DNA of 64,000 bases, from NCBI GenBank assembly GCA_948099385.1, contig CANUEZ040000165.1, positions 9,208,001-9,272,000 on the forward strand. The letters are read 5' to 3'. The translations under genes and the position numbers were made by a program. Origin of the DNA: Fasciola hepatica (taxonomy: Eukaryota > Platyhelminthes > Trematoda > Plagiorchiida > Fasciolidae). Under the pieces are notes generated by a model. That model did not search any database and was not told where the DNA came from. It saw only the letters and a program-made list of their open reading frames with translations. Of this stretch, positions 50,771-62,541 are shown piece after piece. Positions within the stretch are counted from its first letter, which is position 1; each line of letters begins with the position of its first letter.

Positions 50771-50856
50771 AGACGGCAGGATTCGAACCTACTCCTGTAT
50801 GCCACTCACACCCTAGTGCCGCAAGTACTCTACAAATTGAGTTACGAAGCCACGCC
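50771..50856 (-). repeat. tRNA-like SINE head or tRNA pseudogene
   Basis: On the - strand a T-arm with intact pairing (GTAGG, loop TTCGAAT, CCTGC) contains a perfect B box, GGTTCGAATCC, at 50779-50789. An A-box-like TAACTCAATTTGTAGAG lies about 50 bases upstream of it. The acceptor ends do not pair and the anticodon region is irregular, so this is a tRNA-derived SINE head or decayed tRNA and not a functional gene. Confidence 0.55.
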
Positions 50857-51452
50857 AATCTACCTCGAATTTCTCGAATATGGATCATACTGTCTCTCAG
50901 CCCAATTTACCTTAACACATAGCATCCGCCACCATGAACTTGCAGTTAGAAGCCCTTAGGCCTGACTTTGAAGCTCGACTAGTAGAGTATACTCGGTACT
51001 GGGGTGCGTGTGGCCTCCATGCGTGAGTTCGAACAAGTGACTTCTAACACCTGGATCAAATTGGCACTTGGTAAACCTGCCAAAGATCATTTGGAAACGC
51101 ATCGCGAATTGTCTTTCAAAAACAAAACAAAAAATGAAACTTGGCTTATCATGCCATCGGAGTCAGATAGGTCGCGGGTGAAGAGACTGCTATAAAGCTT
51201 TCCATAAACTCCGGTGCCGCCTGTTCGGCTGCAGAATAAACTGCTTGAACTACGAATTACAAGTGCGCACCATTCAAGCTTTCGATTATTTTCAGCTGCA
51301 AACAATAGCGAAGTGACCATGAGTCAGTGGAGTCTGTATACTCTGACAACTGTTTTCTTAGAACAAAGAAAATGCAAAAACCTAACAAGCCAGTTCATGG
51401 TGGTCAACCTGCCTTCAGTTTGTGGTAGGTGAATAAAACTGATATTAGTTTA

Positions 51453-51640
51453 GGTGTGGCCGTCAAGCGGTTTAGTGCATTGAATTACCACTTCAGATGT
51501 CAGATGTTTGAATCTCTACCACTACCGATCACTTTGGTGGCAGACAGCAATCAACTGTCGTCCAGATGGTTACCACACCTGACCTATCGGAACCTTCTGT
51601 AAACCTTCACTCCAAGTCTCAAGATCTGTGCTGTGTTCGT
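51453..51640 (+). repeat. SINE, family B, with tRNA-like head
   Basis: GGTGTGGCCGTCAAGCGGTTTAGTGC resembles the A-box half of a leucine or serine tRNA, and GTTTGAATCTC about 40 bases on resembles the B box. The body (ACCACACCTGACCTATCGGAA, CACTCCAAGTCTCAAGATCTG) matches the other family B copies. It is the only copy with a recognisable head, which identifies family B as tRNA-derived. Confidence 0.65.
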
Positions 51641-52665
51641 CTTGAACAGTCATGTGCTCACACGAGTACACAAACTTGATCTGAATCCCGTGCAATCATG
51701 GACACACGCCTGTAATCATATACACGTACACCGTTGACGTTTGTCGTGCTTAGTCCCGAACGGGACTGGTCAGTCAGATCGGATCATGTGTTGCGCGGCT
51801 TTGTGCAGTTCAGTCGCACTGTAAAGTCATCTTATGCATTCGACTGCATACATCATTGGGTCATATACTTACATACGTGTTTACGTACTGTACTTGCGCT
51901 TTCCGTACGTCGCTACGGGACACACGTTCACCAGTGCTAACTTGCCTTCCTTCTGCTTACTGAATTCGGAATACAACTTTCGGATTGCCTGTTATCTCTA
52001 AGAATGCGGTGGGTCTTTGTGGCTATGGGGTGTACCCATTGTACTGTACTCTTACGCAGGCATTTAATAGGAAAAACCATTCTATCCATTACATTCGATT
52101 ACGTCCTCCACAAATTAGTCTCTTTGTTTTTTCTCATAAACCCACTGATGATGAATTAAGACTGTACCCATCTTCCACCTGACCGTTAGTGAATTTTATT
52201 AATCTTTCGAGGTGTACTGTATGTTCATCAGCAACCTGCAGCCGGCTATTTCTCTGTCTGTGAAATGAACTCATGTAAAATGTGAGCTCTGTAAAGTGAT
52301 CCAGTCCTGGTGATTAACTCAAACCATTCCTACTTCTATGAGATAACTGATCATAACTGAGCTCTGGAATGACACAGTACTGGGAAAATATCTCACATTT
52401 TGACAGGATAAGGATATGCAGCTGAATTATTACTGAAAATGTTCACCACAGCACTTCATCTATATACATGCATCTTACTGGCTGAGGCCCCGTTCCTGGA
52501 ATGTTATCCTATTTGTGTACTGTAAATAAAAAGGAAGAAAAATGTTATTATTATTACCACTGACACTTATTCAAAGTAATCTGTTTTCGAAATGATTTCC
52601 CTAGAGGTATAAGTTCTTAGCTCACTTGAAATCCACGGGAACAATCTACACTTGTTTCATCTGAT
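51641..52665. other. Intron 9 of the coiled-coil gene, part
   Basis: No gene. The 51690-51960 stretch is rich in TACGTG/CACGTA words and may be an old LTR or SINE tail, but no second copy is visible. Confidence 0.3.
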
Positions 52666-52770
52666 AGTAGTGTCCCATTTGGGACACGAACCCGGCGAGA
52701 ACGATTGCGAATGGAACACCTAACCACCAGACTTTTCGGGTTGGCCCTCAATCTTTTGTGTCACGTAAAG
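52666..52770 (+). repeat. SINE-like repeat, family A
   Basis: Matches 10285-10420: GGGACACGAACCC, ACGATTGCGAATGGAACACC and CTTTTCGG in the same order and spacing. Confidence 0.6.
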
Positions 52771-53439
52771 ACGACAGCGTTAATACGCAACGCTCACCCG
52801 CTACTTGCTTTGGGTGTGAAGAACACGTCTTCCGTGAAGGACACGATCGAGTGAGGATGTGCACATCTCCTCAGTAAGAACCAAACTGAGATAAACTCAC
52901 TGTGAATAACTTGCAGAGTTCAACTAATTCATCTTCCAATGCAGAAATGAATTCGAATCGCTCACAAAGTAGTTCACCTTGTCGGTGAAAAGCTTCGAAT
53001 ACACTACGTAGAAATCTAATCGACGGGTTTACCCAGTTCTGATTGCTAGTGGAACAAATGTCGACTGATAGAAAATTGCGAATGAGGATGCATTTTTGTT
53101 CCCTAACCGTTCCTATCAAAAATAAAACCCATCAAAACCCCCATCAAAACTCTATGCAAAAAACCCATCAAATACAAATTTATTAAGTTTAAACAGTCAT
53201 GAAAACAAGTGAAAATATTTTTCAGACCTAACCACTTTAGTGGACTTTAAATTTGTATGACCCCGATCTTGTGACACGTTCGAATCAGGTTCTTCAACCG
53301 TCAACTTCGCACTTCTCTGTTCTGGTTTGGTTTCCAGCTGGAAGCATCGTTGGGTCTAGGACAGAATGAATGGAAGCATAAGGTGAAAAAGAGCCGAAAC
53401 CAAAGCAATCAGTGGAAATCATGAAAACAAAGAAAGAGT

Positions 53440-54290
53440 TCGAATGCAACTACTCCACTGGTCGCGGCACCTAGCTGTGTTAGTTAATGTTTCTAGCCAT
53501 CATGTGGGTGGATTTCGTGGACTCCAACTCGGAAGCCTAACATGTCCTTCTTGGCTAAATCAACTGATCAAGAATTTCACACCTTTCTTCCATATCATGG
53601 GTAGACCACCTCGATCTAACTTTCAGTCACTAACTGCCTCGGAGAACAGCGTCCGGTGAGAAGTCTATTGGGTCTCATGCGTACAACATATCTCAGTCAT
53701 CTTATCCGTTTAGATTCAATACCTTTTCCAGTAACTAACAACTGCTTCCCAACATCATACGCCTAACCTCAGTGTTCTTCAGGCATTGTTCGTACCATAT
53801 TCAAGCAACGCTATGAAGACACTGATGCACAAAACAGACAGTTGTGGCTTATCTTCTACTATTTTCCATCATGTTTCTGAGCGGCATACAAGAACCCATC
53901 TAACCGCCACTGTGTACACTCTACCCTTGAAAGTCTATCGGATATCACTCCGGCGCCTCTGATGACTGAGATTAGCAAGAGCCAAGTGCATTTCCTGTAT
54001 ACGTGACTATACTTCATCCGATATCCGAACACATGGTGAGATGCAACTGCTTAGGTAACAAAACTTGTCTACTTCGGCCACTACTTCCCTTGTCAAGATA
54101 AGATCTCGTGTAGATCCAACCCAGTCTTGCAGTAGCATTTTAAACGTTGAAGGTGTACTAGACATCCAAAATATTAACACGCTGTTGTTAAGAACACCTG
54201 GACAAATTTTCAACCTAATTGGACCCTTACTCAGAAGAACAATATCATCAGCGTATTTTAAGTCAGACAGTTAATTGCATGAGCACAGAT
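53440..54290 (-). mobile_element. RTE-type non-LTR retrotransposon relic (- strand)
   Basis: From about 54268 downwards the - strand reads LSDLKYADDIVLLS, with the intact catalytic Y-A-D-D of the reverse transcriptase, then KMLLQDWVGSTRDLILTRE, VDKFCYLSSCISP and ISDEV. After frameshifts come IQEMHLALANLSHQ, FKGRVYTVAVRWVLV, LRYVVRMRPNRLLTG and RLPSWSPRNPP. This is the usual order from the RT active site to the C-terminus of RTE elements. Stops and frame changes show it is inactive. It is homologous to the + strand copy at 29.9-30.7 kb. Confidence 0.85.
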
Positions 54291-54974
54291 CAATGCCTCT
54301 GTTCTCACATAAGGATGGGGCCATATCACGAATCAATTCAATCAAAAATTTCTGTAGCCATCCATTCAGAACTGCAGATCTGGGGTCGATAGTATTCAGC
54401 TTGACAACGGGCAAGTTCCTGTAGGTCATCTATCAAATATTCCCTTGCCGTTGGCGCTATATGGTTTAGTTACCATCCGTTATTGGCTTTAGGCATTCAC
54501 AGCTCGACGACCGAGGTTTTCACTGGTGCGTTAAGCTGTAATGCTGCACCATGAGATAAATTTGTTTACAACTGGATTCAGTCTTGATGTTTGTTATGTA
54601 ACTTGTATATACTAGTTTATTGGATTAGTATAACTGAAATGCAGTCAAAAGACCAGATTCAATAGAAAAAATAAATGGGAAACACATGATTATCGACATC
54701 TTCATAGAACTTTGTTGATTCAATAAACTAAGACTGTGATTTGAAAACGAGTGGGAATGTCCAAAAGCTAAACCGAGAGATTATAGAAGATAAAATTTTC
54801 CCCTACGAATGAGAGCACAATTGGCAAATTTCTCATCGGATTGGATACCGACGGGGTATGAATATGCGTTACGACCTTTGCTTATGGGAGCAGACCGATA
54901 TCAGCACAAGCCGTCCAATCGCAAACAGTGAGCTCAGAACAGTTTTTAAAAAAACCTTTACCGAATAAATCGGT

Positions 54975-54977
<3 letters not shown>

Positions 54978-55028
<51 letters not shown>
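54978..55028. repeat. TA microsatellite
   Basis: About 50 bases of alternating TA, 600 bp before the terminal exon a10. Confidence 0.95.
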
Positions 55029-55031
<3 letters not shown>

Positions 55032-55449
55032 GGCTGACTACTCTTGATGAGCAAGAGTGTTTGCTTTTCAGAGTGAGAGTACTAGGGTATTTCTCCGGTG
55101 TGCATCTTTTATTTCATCAGCTAGCCACTACCATAGTTCTCTCCCTCCCGGATTGCAACATCCTCCCTCCCGTGGAAGAAAGTTTACTCCTTTTGACTAT
55201 CTTCCTCTCTGGTTGTGATGCCTGTCAGCAATAAACTACTTGAGCGATCCAAAGTAGTGTTTCCTGATCGGAAGGACTACTGTACTATTCTTATCATTGA
55301 TTATTAGTAGACTAAAGATGAATTGAAACTTCCCGGGCTAGAAACGGAATCAGTGAATTTATTAACCAATGCAAATACTTCTTGAATTTTTCACATTCAA
55401 AAGTTCACGGAGTCTAAATCGAACTGGCGGATAATTACTTGCAGTATCG

Positions 55450-55525
55450 CAATAGCTCAGCTGTCAGACTAACTACTCGGTAAGCGAAAGGACTCCGATT
55501 CGATTCTCGCTTGAGGCGCGGAACT
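55450..55525 (+). repeat. tRNA-like SINE head
   Basis: TAGCTCAGCTG at 55453-55463 is A-box-like and GATTCGATTCT at 55497-55507 is B-box-like, 33 bases apart, as in tRNAs. The flanking acceptor stem is not convincing. A tRNA-derived SINE head is the likely source. Confidence 0.5.
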
Positions 55526-55622
55526 TTGACCGCAAAATATAAAAGTAGATTTACCATTATCTTTGAGATCTACGCTGCTCTTATCAGTAAAGAATTTTGC
55601 AAATACTTCTCTTTTATGGCAG

Positions 55623-55688
55623 AAAAAGCGCAAGAAAAACAAACAGGATCGGAACAAAGAGGCAAGCAGAGAAACTGAAACACAATGA
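55623..55688 (+). CDS. Terminal exon a10 of the coiled-coil gene
   Basis: After TTCTCTTTTATGGCAG the frame reads KKRKKNKQDRNKEASRETET, then Q and TGA at 55686-55688. It follows exon a9 in phase 0, so the protein ends EGK-KKRKKNKQDRN...ETQ. The very basic tail echoes the KRKKSKKN cluster in exon a6 and could be a nuclear-localisation, RNA-binding or microtubule-binding patch; this is inference only. No canonical AATAAA was found immediately downstream. Confidence 0.8.
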   Translation, partial: KKRKKNKQDRNKEASRETETQ

Positions 55689-56761
55689 CTTCCCGGGATG
55701 TAATAACCAGTATGTGACATACCATTCCGTACCCTACCACCAAATATTCCAGTTTGCTTTGTTAGTTCATGAAAAGAAAAGATGCAATTCTCCTCATCCA
55801 GAAAGCACTTTGTTCTTTCGTATGAAACTATCCTTGACAAATGTTTGCACCGGACTGTCTATCTCAGTCGCTCTCAATCTGAGCGCGATATCCGTGATTG
55901 AATCGTGTTGGCTGAAGGCAAACAAACATGAACGATTGATTTACTCATACTTGCCGGTCAGATTATTTCATAAACTATTTTAACAGATTTCACTTGTTGC
56001 AACGAGACCGAAACACTTCACAGTAAGAAAACATGGTTTTGTTTATGACGAAATTAACACTCAAACACACACACACGTACATAAAGCATTCGTCGTTTAC
56101 TGATGACGGGCAGACTGTTCATATCTTGGTGATGTGCAGCAATGAAATTTGTCACCTTCGATTCATATCTGTTTGCATCTTGATTTCATTGTATAATCTG
56201 AATTGATCTACTATTCTGTCTATCGGTAAAACAATAGATGAGAAAACAAAAGATTAATGGGGCAATCTTCCTTCTATATCTGATCTGTTTGCCTTAGGGT
56301 CAGTTATTGTAATTTAGGAAACAATCCCACTCTCCGTACACTTCAGCAAAGACGTGATGATGAGGTTCTGTTCGTGATCAAGAGCTGGATGTGAAACTAA
56401 CACTGATCTGACACAGACCATCAGGAAATGGTATTCTCTGAATGGAAACGGTTAAATACCATAAATTTATTGAATACACTCTTTGGCAACGCTCGTCTTA
56501 TGTAGGTGACAGCGAGTTAAACCTCTTGGTAACAGTTTCGCAAACGACTTTGCTATGGAAAACATTGTGGGGTTTCGTAAAGGTACAACGAAGTGGGTGG
56601 ATAGCATGTTATTTCTTCTAAGAATGTGCAAGCGGGAGTCGCAGAAAATGACCGTCGTCTGGTGAGAACAAGATTATCCCGTTGTTATTGACCAGGCAAG
56701 TCGGTATCTGTCTGATTGGTGCGGCGAAGATTAAAGTGTATGCTTTTCCATTTTTGCGCAG
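55689..56761. other. Downstream region of the coiled-coil gene
   Basis: Presumed 3' untranslated and intergenic sequence. The open frame 55597-55983 overlaps the terminal exon in another frame and is a shadow. Confidence 0.4.
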
Positions 56762-56967
56762 ATAAGTATGGGCTGGAGGTCCATCCTCATACCGCATGTC
56801 TATTCCTGTGTGAAGTGCGACTTGATTCGGGTCCTTCGCGCACGCGGCTGCCAACCCAACAGGCATCGCCAGCCTATTCACAAAACATCGAGCTCATTTC
56901 CATTGTCAACTTACTAACAGGGCTGTCGGAACTTGTTAGCATGTGTAAATATTCCTTTCGAGGTTAA
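56762..56967 (+). CDS. Candidate terminal exon on the + strand
   Basis: A strong acceptor (ATGCTTTTCCATTTTTGCGCAG) is followed in phase 1 by KYGLEVHPHTACLFLCEVRL, DSGPSRTRLPTQQASPAYSQ and NIELISIVNLLTGL, to a TAA at 56965. ATTAAA at 56978-56983 could be its polyadenylation signal. The - strand is also open across the same stretch (AKDPNQVALHTGIDMRYEDG, AYTLIFAAPIRQ), so the strand is not certain. Neither reading matched a family I know. Confidence 0.3.
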
Positions 56968-57781
56968 ATATTGTACTATTAAAGCCATAATTGACAAACA
57001 CTGGTGTCGTCGATCATCGAATCACGGGAACAACCAATACGTTTGTCCCAACTGACAAAGTCTATATTCAGTGGTTACTGTTGTGTCCATAGTAAGCAGT
57101 AAACACGTGATGGTGGCCTTCCATTTATTTGTGCGATCGTAAACGCAAAACCCGTCTGTAGCCGACGGGTAAGCCGCAAACAAGCAATTTAGTTGGCATA
57201 ATGAATTAAACTGCATGTGCTGTCACACGTAATAGAGTAAGACCAACCATTACGCAGCAAAATTGATACGTCAGTACTGCTGGCACTAAAGCATGATTAA
57301 AGATCACGGCAAATTAGGCTTATGTTCATTCATGAGAGGAATATTGATCGGTTGTCCTCGTAGTGGGCGAGACTTTACCCACACACAATAGCAACCTACT
57401 ACCTTCCCTTTCAGTAGCCTAAATAAACATTCGAAAGTCTGGGTGTGAAACCCAAAAATTTCAAACAATGTGACAGTTCAAGTGTGAAACTCCCTAATAT
57501 GGTACTGTTCAGCAAGCAAAAAAGCAACAAGGTATCAAGCCCCGAAACTCAGATATCAGGCACCTACATTTCTAGACCGTGATAACCATTAGGCTCACCT
57601 AAATGCTCACTGGATAAATTTGCATGATCTAGGATATATCGTCTTCCACGTGACCATCCACTTGGAGGTTTACGCTGCGGTTGTTTTTAATATGCTCAGT
57701 ATGTGTGCGTTTGCCGCGGAGATAGACGGTTTGCTTTATATTGTACCTGTATCACATACTAAAAATGTGTAGCGGTCGTTA

Positions 57782-59945
57782 TATTTGCTGAAATACGGTT
57801 GTACGAGGTGGTGATTTTAAGTCATGAAAAACTGTGGGTTTGTCTAAATCCACTTAAACCGTAGTCCGCACTGGACTACTTTCATGCTTATTTGTAAGCA
57901 AAACATCTGGAAAGAGAATTCAAAAACATATTCATAGTGTGCTGCTCCGCATCGCTGCATCTGTACACGTGCATACGGCAGTCACTGTGATTTTATATAG
58001 TCAGTAAAATAACCAGTGAAACTGAGATAACATCGAAGTGAATGAAAAGTCAGAGGAACGAACAAGAATGGGAGGGGGAATGAACTCTAGGTTACCAGGT
58101 AAGGGCCAAATTAACTAGCTATTCACGCCGTTTGCACAGTCGAGGTTTGTAATTTAGAATGGCTAAGGCCACAGAATATCTAAACAACATCATGCTTGTG
58201 AAGGGAAATCACTGTTTCCAGGCAAGTTATCGAGAAACCCACCTAGACTATGAGCTTATGGTCTAATTGTCTAGACCCCATCTTTGCATACAAGTACATT
58301 TCTCGCCAGGAGAAAAGTCTGCTAAACCAAAACTAACGGCCGACAAGTATTAACATGCAGTTGATTCCTCGGAAGTCTACAAGGATTTAATCTAGTTTAA
58401 AGAATATGAAACCAGTAGTTCAGTTTGCTCTCCGGCAGCCATAATGCATGATGTCACAATTTTGCGATATCAGTACCAAATCCGCTTGAATATGTCGAAC
58501 AATAAAATGTTGGATCTGTCGCGCTTACGGAAAAATAAAAGTATGATCCTCATGGTGCATATGAAATACCTTGAAGGCATGTAAAATCTTATTCCAAAAG
58601 ACCCTTGATGTGAACCATTAGAAGCATAGCCAATCACACAGCAAATTAGATATTGTAGCCTCTCTAACGCCATATTTTTCCATCACTCATCGAGAACCGA
58701 AAATGCTTCATGACGTGCTCAATATTAAATTAATGGATTCGGCTTTATCCAGCTGTCAAACAGGGACAGACGACAAGTACTTTTGTTTGTGTTCTTGTGG
58801 AATACGTAGCAACTGCATTTATTGTGCACGCCATCAGTTGCGTGTATAGTGTAACTTTTGACACACCTCCGTCACCACTTAATTGGCACTAGAACGCCGA
58901 GGGATTCCAAAGGGACACTGGCTGATAGTAAAAATCGAAGAACTTGTTTGACTTTCACAGTAATTTTCCGAAGTCACAAGACTTTCTCAAGTGATAAGTT
59001 TTGCGCGTTTCCTTTAGGTTTCGTTGGTTGACACTCCAGTAAAGCCCAAATCGCTTTCCAGGCCAAAAAGACGAGATGTCCGCTTGTGCAACTGGCAGCA
59101 GTTTGTGTTATCTGACCCGTCCTCATATAGAATAATAACCAAATCGGAGGCCTTTCTAGTTCATTTGATTGTGCCGGTTCAACTTGCAATCCAATCATGT
59201 TCCAGTAAAAATGTTCGTGGGTAAATATTATTTACAAAAGAGCCAAAGTATCGCGTTTTAGGCGTTGGATTTAAAGTGACTTTTCACAGTTGTGTCCCAC
59301 TCCCGGAAAATTCTACTTGACTTTATAGTCTTCCCAATCGTTTTGCCGGTCTACTGGCGAAAGAATTTGTGATGGTTTATTATAATCCAGTGCTATCCGC
59401 TTCCTTAGATTAATCAGCTTCCTAACCGAGGGACAATTCGTTCCATGTGACAAACCTTGCAGCAACACCACAATTTAACCTAACTTGAGAGAACTGAAAA
59501 TGGCTTACATCGGGATCTTTTGGAATAAGGTTTTACATGCCTTCAAGGTATTTCATATGCACCATGAGGATCATACTTTTATTTTTCCGTAAGCGCGACA
59601 GATCCAACATTTTATTGTTCGATATATTCAAGCGGATTTGGTACTGATTTCGCAAAATTGTGACATCATGCATTATGGCTGCCGGAGAGCAAACTGAACT
59701 ACTGGTTTCATATTCTTTAAACTAGATTAAATCCTTGTAGACTTCCGAGGAACCAACTGCATGCTGATATGTATCGATCGATTATTCTGGTTTCACAGAT
59801 CACCGTAGTCTAGGTGGAGTTTTTGATAATTTACTTACTAACAGGCATGAAAGTAGTCCGCTGCGGACTGCAGTTTAAATGGGTTTAGACAAGCCCAGAG
59901 AGCTTTTTCATGACTTAAAAAACCCTGTACGGTATATTTTCAGGT
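57782..59945. repeat. Large imperfect inverted repeat (foldback-like), arms of about 440 and 830 bp
   Basis: The left arm (57782-58610) and the reverse complement of the right arm (59505-59945) share long words in the same order: AAGTCATGAAAAA, TTGTCTAAA-CCA-TTAAAC, GGACTACTTTCATGC, CCACCTAGACTA, CAGTTG-TTCCTCGG, AAGTCTACAAGGATTTAATC, ATGCATGATGTCACAATTTT and AATAAAATGTTGGATCTGTC. The left arm holds roughly 300-400 extra bases. The central spacer (about 58611-59504) has no recognised transposase. This fits a foldback or long-TIR DNA transposon, or two copies of a repeat inserted in opposite orientation. Confidence 0.85.
59018..59220 (+). CDS. Candidate internal exon within the foldback spacer
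   Basis: Acceptor GCGCGTTTCCTTTAG/G and donor TTCGTGG/GTAAAT bound a 203-bp frame, entering in phase 0 and leaving in phase 2: VSLVDTPVKPKSLSRPKRRD, VRLCNWQQFVLSDPSSYRII, TKSEAFLVHLIVPVQLAIQS, CSSKNVR. It is coding-like and has good splice sites, but no partner exon was found. The opposite strand is also open. It could be part of a gene carried in the spacer of the inverted repeat or a chance frame. Confidence 0.3.
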
Positions 59946-59992
59946 AGAAAATGCACAGTAGCAAATGGACGCAGGTAGCAGCCGGTTCATAC

Positions 59993-60363
59993 TCCATTGT
60001 GACTGGTTTCCAAAATGTTCCGGATGCTTTCACTTGACGTAGCTGTGGGTCGTAAACACCGGCGAAACAAGAAATGCATACATGACGTGGTTTAGAGAAC
60101 ACCTGCCCAGCATCCATGTCATAAGAATACCGCTGGTTAGTGTCACAGTATCTGATGCTAGACTCTATATTACCATTCGGCACGGAATCAGTACTGCGAT
60201 ATGAAGAAAGTAACACTGAATCCCAGAATTTCTGCCCAGTGCATAACGAAAAACCTAGCAAGAGAATCAAAATTGGGCTTGCGAACTCATGCCCAACGTT
60301 ACAACTCAGATCATAGTGATTTCCAAACTGAATGCACTTGTACTGCTGTGCATTAGAAGACGG
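59993..60363 (-). CDS. Candidate - strand exon (cysteine-containing, possibly lectin-like)
   Basis: After an acceptor at 60364/60365 (CAATTTAG/CCG) the - strand is open for over 120 codons: YKCIQFGNHYDLSCN, then a hydrophobic PILILLLGFSLCTG, then KFWDSVLLSSYRSTDS, SSIRYCDTNQRYSYDMDAGQ and VCISCFAGVYDPQL. The hydrophobic part could be a short intron, since GTTGGG follows SCN and a fine acceptor (TTTTTCGTTATGCACTGGGCAG) precedes KFWD. The C-x..L-S-C and Y-D-P spacing loosely resembles SUEL/EVA-1-type lectin domains, which is weak. The end past about 59993 falls in the inverted repeat and is probably intronic. Confidence 0.35.
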
Positions 60364-60710
60364 CTAAATTGGCATCCGTTAAAGCAGTAAACACTCAAAT
60401 CAACAATTCACGTGCCCTTTGTTACGTGGAAGATGGAAAACCCACTTGCACTTTTGGCAGACGAGCGGTAGACGTCTGATCACCAGCTTCAGCGAGGCGA
60501 TTGCTGAGAAAGTACGCATCTCGAAAGATAATACGCCACTACAGCAGTACTCGACACCCATATCACAAACACCCTAATCTAGATGCAATCAAAATAATGT
60601 AGCCGTCATATCCACTCATCTGCTGTGTAATAACTTCGTATTTTTTCCAAAAACGACCAACAGATTGGTTATCCAAACAGTCTTACACTCCATCCTGTAG
60701 GACCGTTCCA

Positions 60711-60933
60711 TTAGGAAATGAGTTCAGACCACGATGCGTCTCGTGAAATTTTAAAGCCGCGATTCAAGCAAAAATCCAACAAATGCCGACAGATACAGCT
60801 CCATAAACCGACAAGGGATTGCTCGTTTCGAAACCTGATTTCGCTCTCATTTGGGATAGCAAGTGTCAGACTGACACCGACAGCACTAATGCCAAATTCA
60901 TTATCTGATTTCCTCAGTTTAGTGGGGCTATGA
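60711..60933 (-). CDS. Candidate - strand exon
   Basis: After GCATGATTCAG/T, in phase 2, the - strand reads SPTKLRKSDNEFGISAVGVS, LTLAIPNESEIRFRNEQSLV, GLWSCICRHLLDFCLNRG and DASWSELIS to a TAA at 60711. The codon pattern is coding-like (many purine-first codons). The + strand is also open here (MSSDHDASREILKPRFKQKS) but reads less naturally. With the exon at 59993-60363 it may form part of one - strand gene, possibly the same as the nested gene at 46-47 kb; this is unproven. Confidence 0.35.
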
Positions 60934-62541
60934 CTGAATCATGCTCGAACCGTGAACCCATTAAAATCCCATCTTCCAAATTGTGTTGCAGCGCAGTTTC
61001 TGACGCTCATATATGGTTCCTAATCGTAGAACCTGGCAACTTGGTGAAATAAAAACATTCCTTCCAAATACTCTGCTAAACACGTTCTCCTCCTGACTGA
61101 AGGAGGCCAGTCTCCATTGTTGCGACCCGTAAACTCTCTCCCTCCAACAGCTTAACCAAGCGTTCTCGCTGCTTTATCACCCCTCTAGCCTTGAAGTCGT
61201 GGTACTTGCTGTCCTCATCCAGGACTTTCTACTACCAATTACCATACATACCTTGGCAATTATGATTACAATCTGAGTAAGTGTGCCTTAGATGCCTCTG
61301 CCGTCCTTCATCGCAATACTGGACGACTCAGCTAAATTTGTTCCCGAAAATTACAAGGCTAGTTTTCGACCTGCTTCCATTATTCCACTACCTCTTAGTA
61401 AACTTGGAACACAATTTGCCCATCGCGGTAATCAGCATGGCAAGTCGACGATTTTTACGGACATAACTCACGCAAACGCGTCGGCACAAAACTTGGTGTA
61501 AAATGTAAATACATAAACGCAAATAGATGGAGTTTTTGAAACACCCTGTTGAACAACCACGATGCTCTCCTCCTCACTCCGCACATATTTTGTGATTACA
61601 CCATCGAATCATCCGACCTAAGTTGATTATGTTCTAGTGTTAGTGTGTCATAAGTTCTGCTCAGAAAATAATGGCTCCGGCACAGTTTTATCTCCCCAGT
61701 GTGTCGCCGAAAATGGACGCATACTCGAGGATGTCTAGTTAGCACATCAAACTTGACTGACGCTTCGGAATGCTTCAACGCCTGATTTGCCGTTGGCCTA
61801 GGTACTAGGTCAGTTCAAACAGACCAGACCTTTGGTTTGTTGAACTTGCACCACAAAACTAATCGCGTTAGATTTCTCATAGACTTCTGACTCTGTATAC
61901 AGGCGCGATCTGTAAGGACTTCACTGGATGTGAGGGTATTGGCTGACACATCGTTGATAGACTGCCCAACTTCGTTAGTAGGCAGCACGTCATCGTCAGT
62001 CCAAAACAGGCGGCAGAGATGGAGCCGGCGAAGTGGATCGCGACGAAAGGGAGCGATACCAACAAGTTAGCTATTCCAACCAAACCAATCGGAACTAATC
62101 AATCGACGGGAAACAGTTGTTTTATTCGGACGGAACGAAACCAACCAGCCAGTTGCCAGCAGTTATTCCAACTGAGGGGGACGCAATCGTTCAATAGGGT
62201 GCGTGAATAAAGTCAATCAGAAGACCCGGTTATGGAAAATGTTTAGAACCAACGCATTTCATACAATGTTTGGACCGCGGTCATCAGCCATTCTATATAA
62301 ACTGGTTGTCTTGTTAATGAAATAGGATGGTTCGAAAGATTCTCGCACTGGAGCTGTGGGCCGAACCAAAACAATGGTAACACGAGCGGCAGGAGACTAC
62401 AGCTAGGTTTGTAGGATAAATTAATTTCGGGTCACTTCCGAACTTCGGAATCTCAGCAGCTTTTCTAACAATCTATCCAGTGTTCAAAACTTTTGACCCC
62501 GTTTGATTTAGCTCAAAGCCGATACACTTACAGTTGAATGC
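60934..62541. other. Region without assigned feature
   Basis: Short overlapping frames only, with no motif or repeat match recognised. Confidence 0.4.

Noticed and set aside
50771..50856. Functional tRNA gene
   Set aside because: The B box and T-arm are good but the acceptor stem does not pair and the anticodon region is irregular; a SINE head is more likely.
51364..51428. Possible extra exon between a9 and a10
   Set aside because: It has an acceptor (TTTTCTTAG) and a donor (TTTGTG/GTAGGT), but the frame needed after exon a9 hits a stop, while a9 joins a10 directly in phase.
55469..55983. Open frames on both strands over exon a10
   Set aside because: They overlap the phase-verified terminal exon in other frames and a tRNA-like SINE head; no independent evidence.
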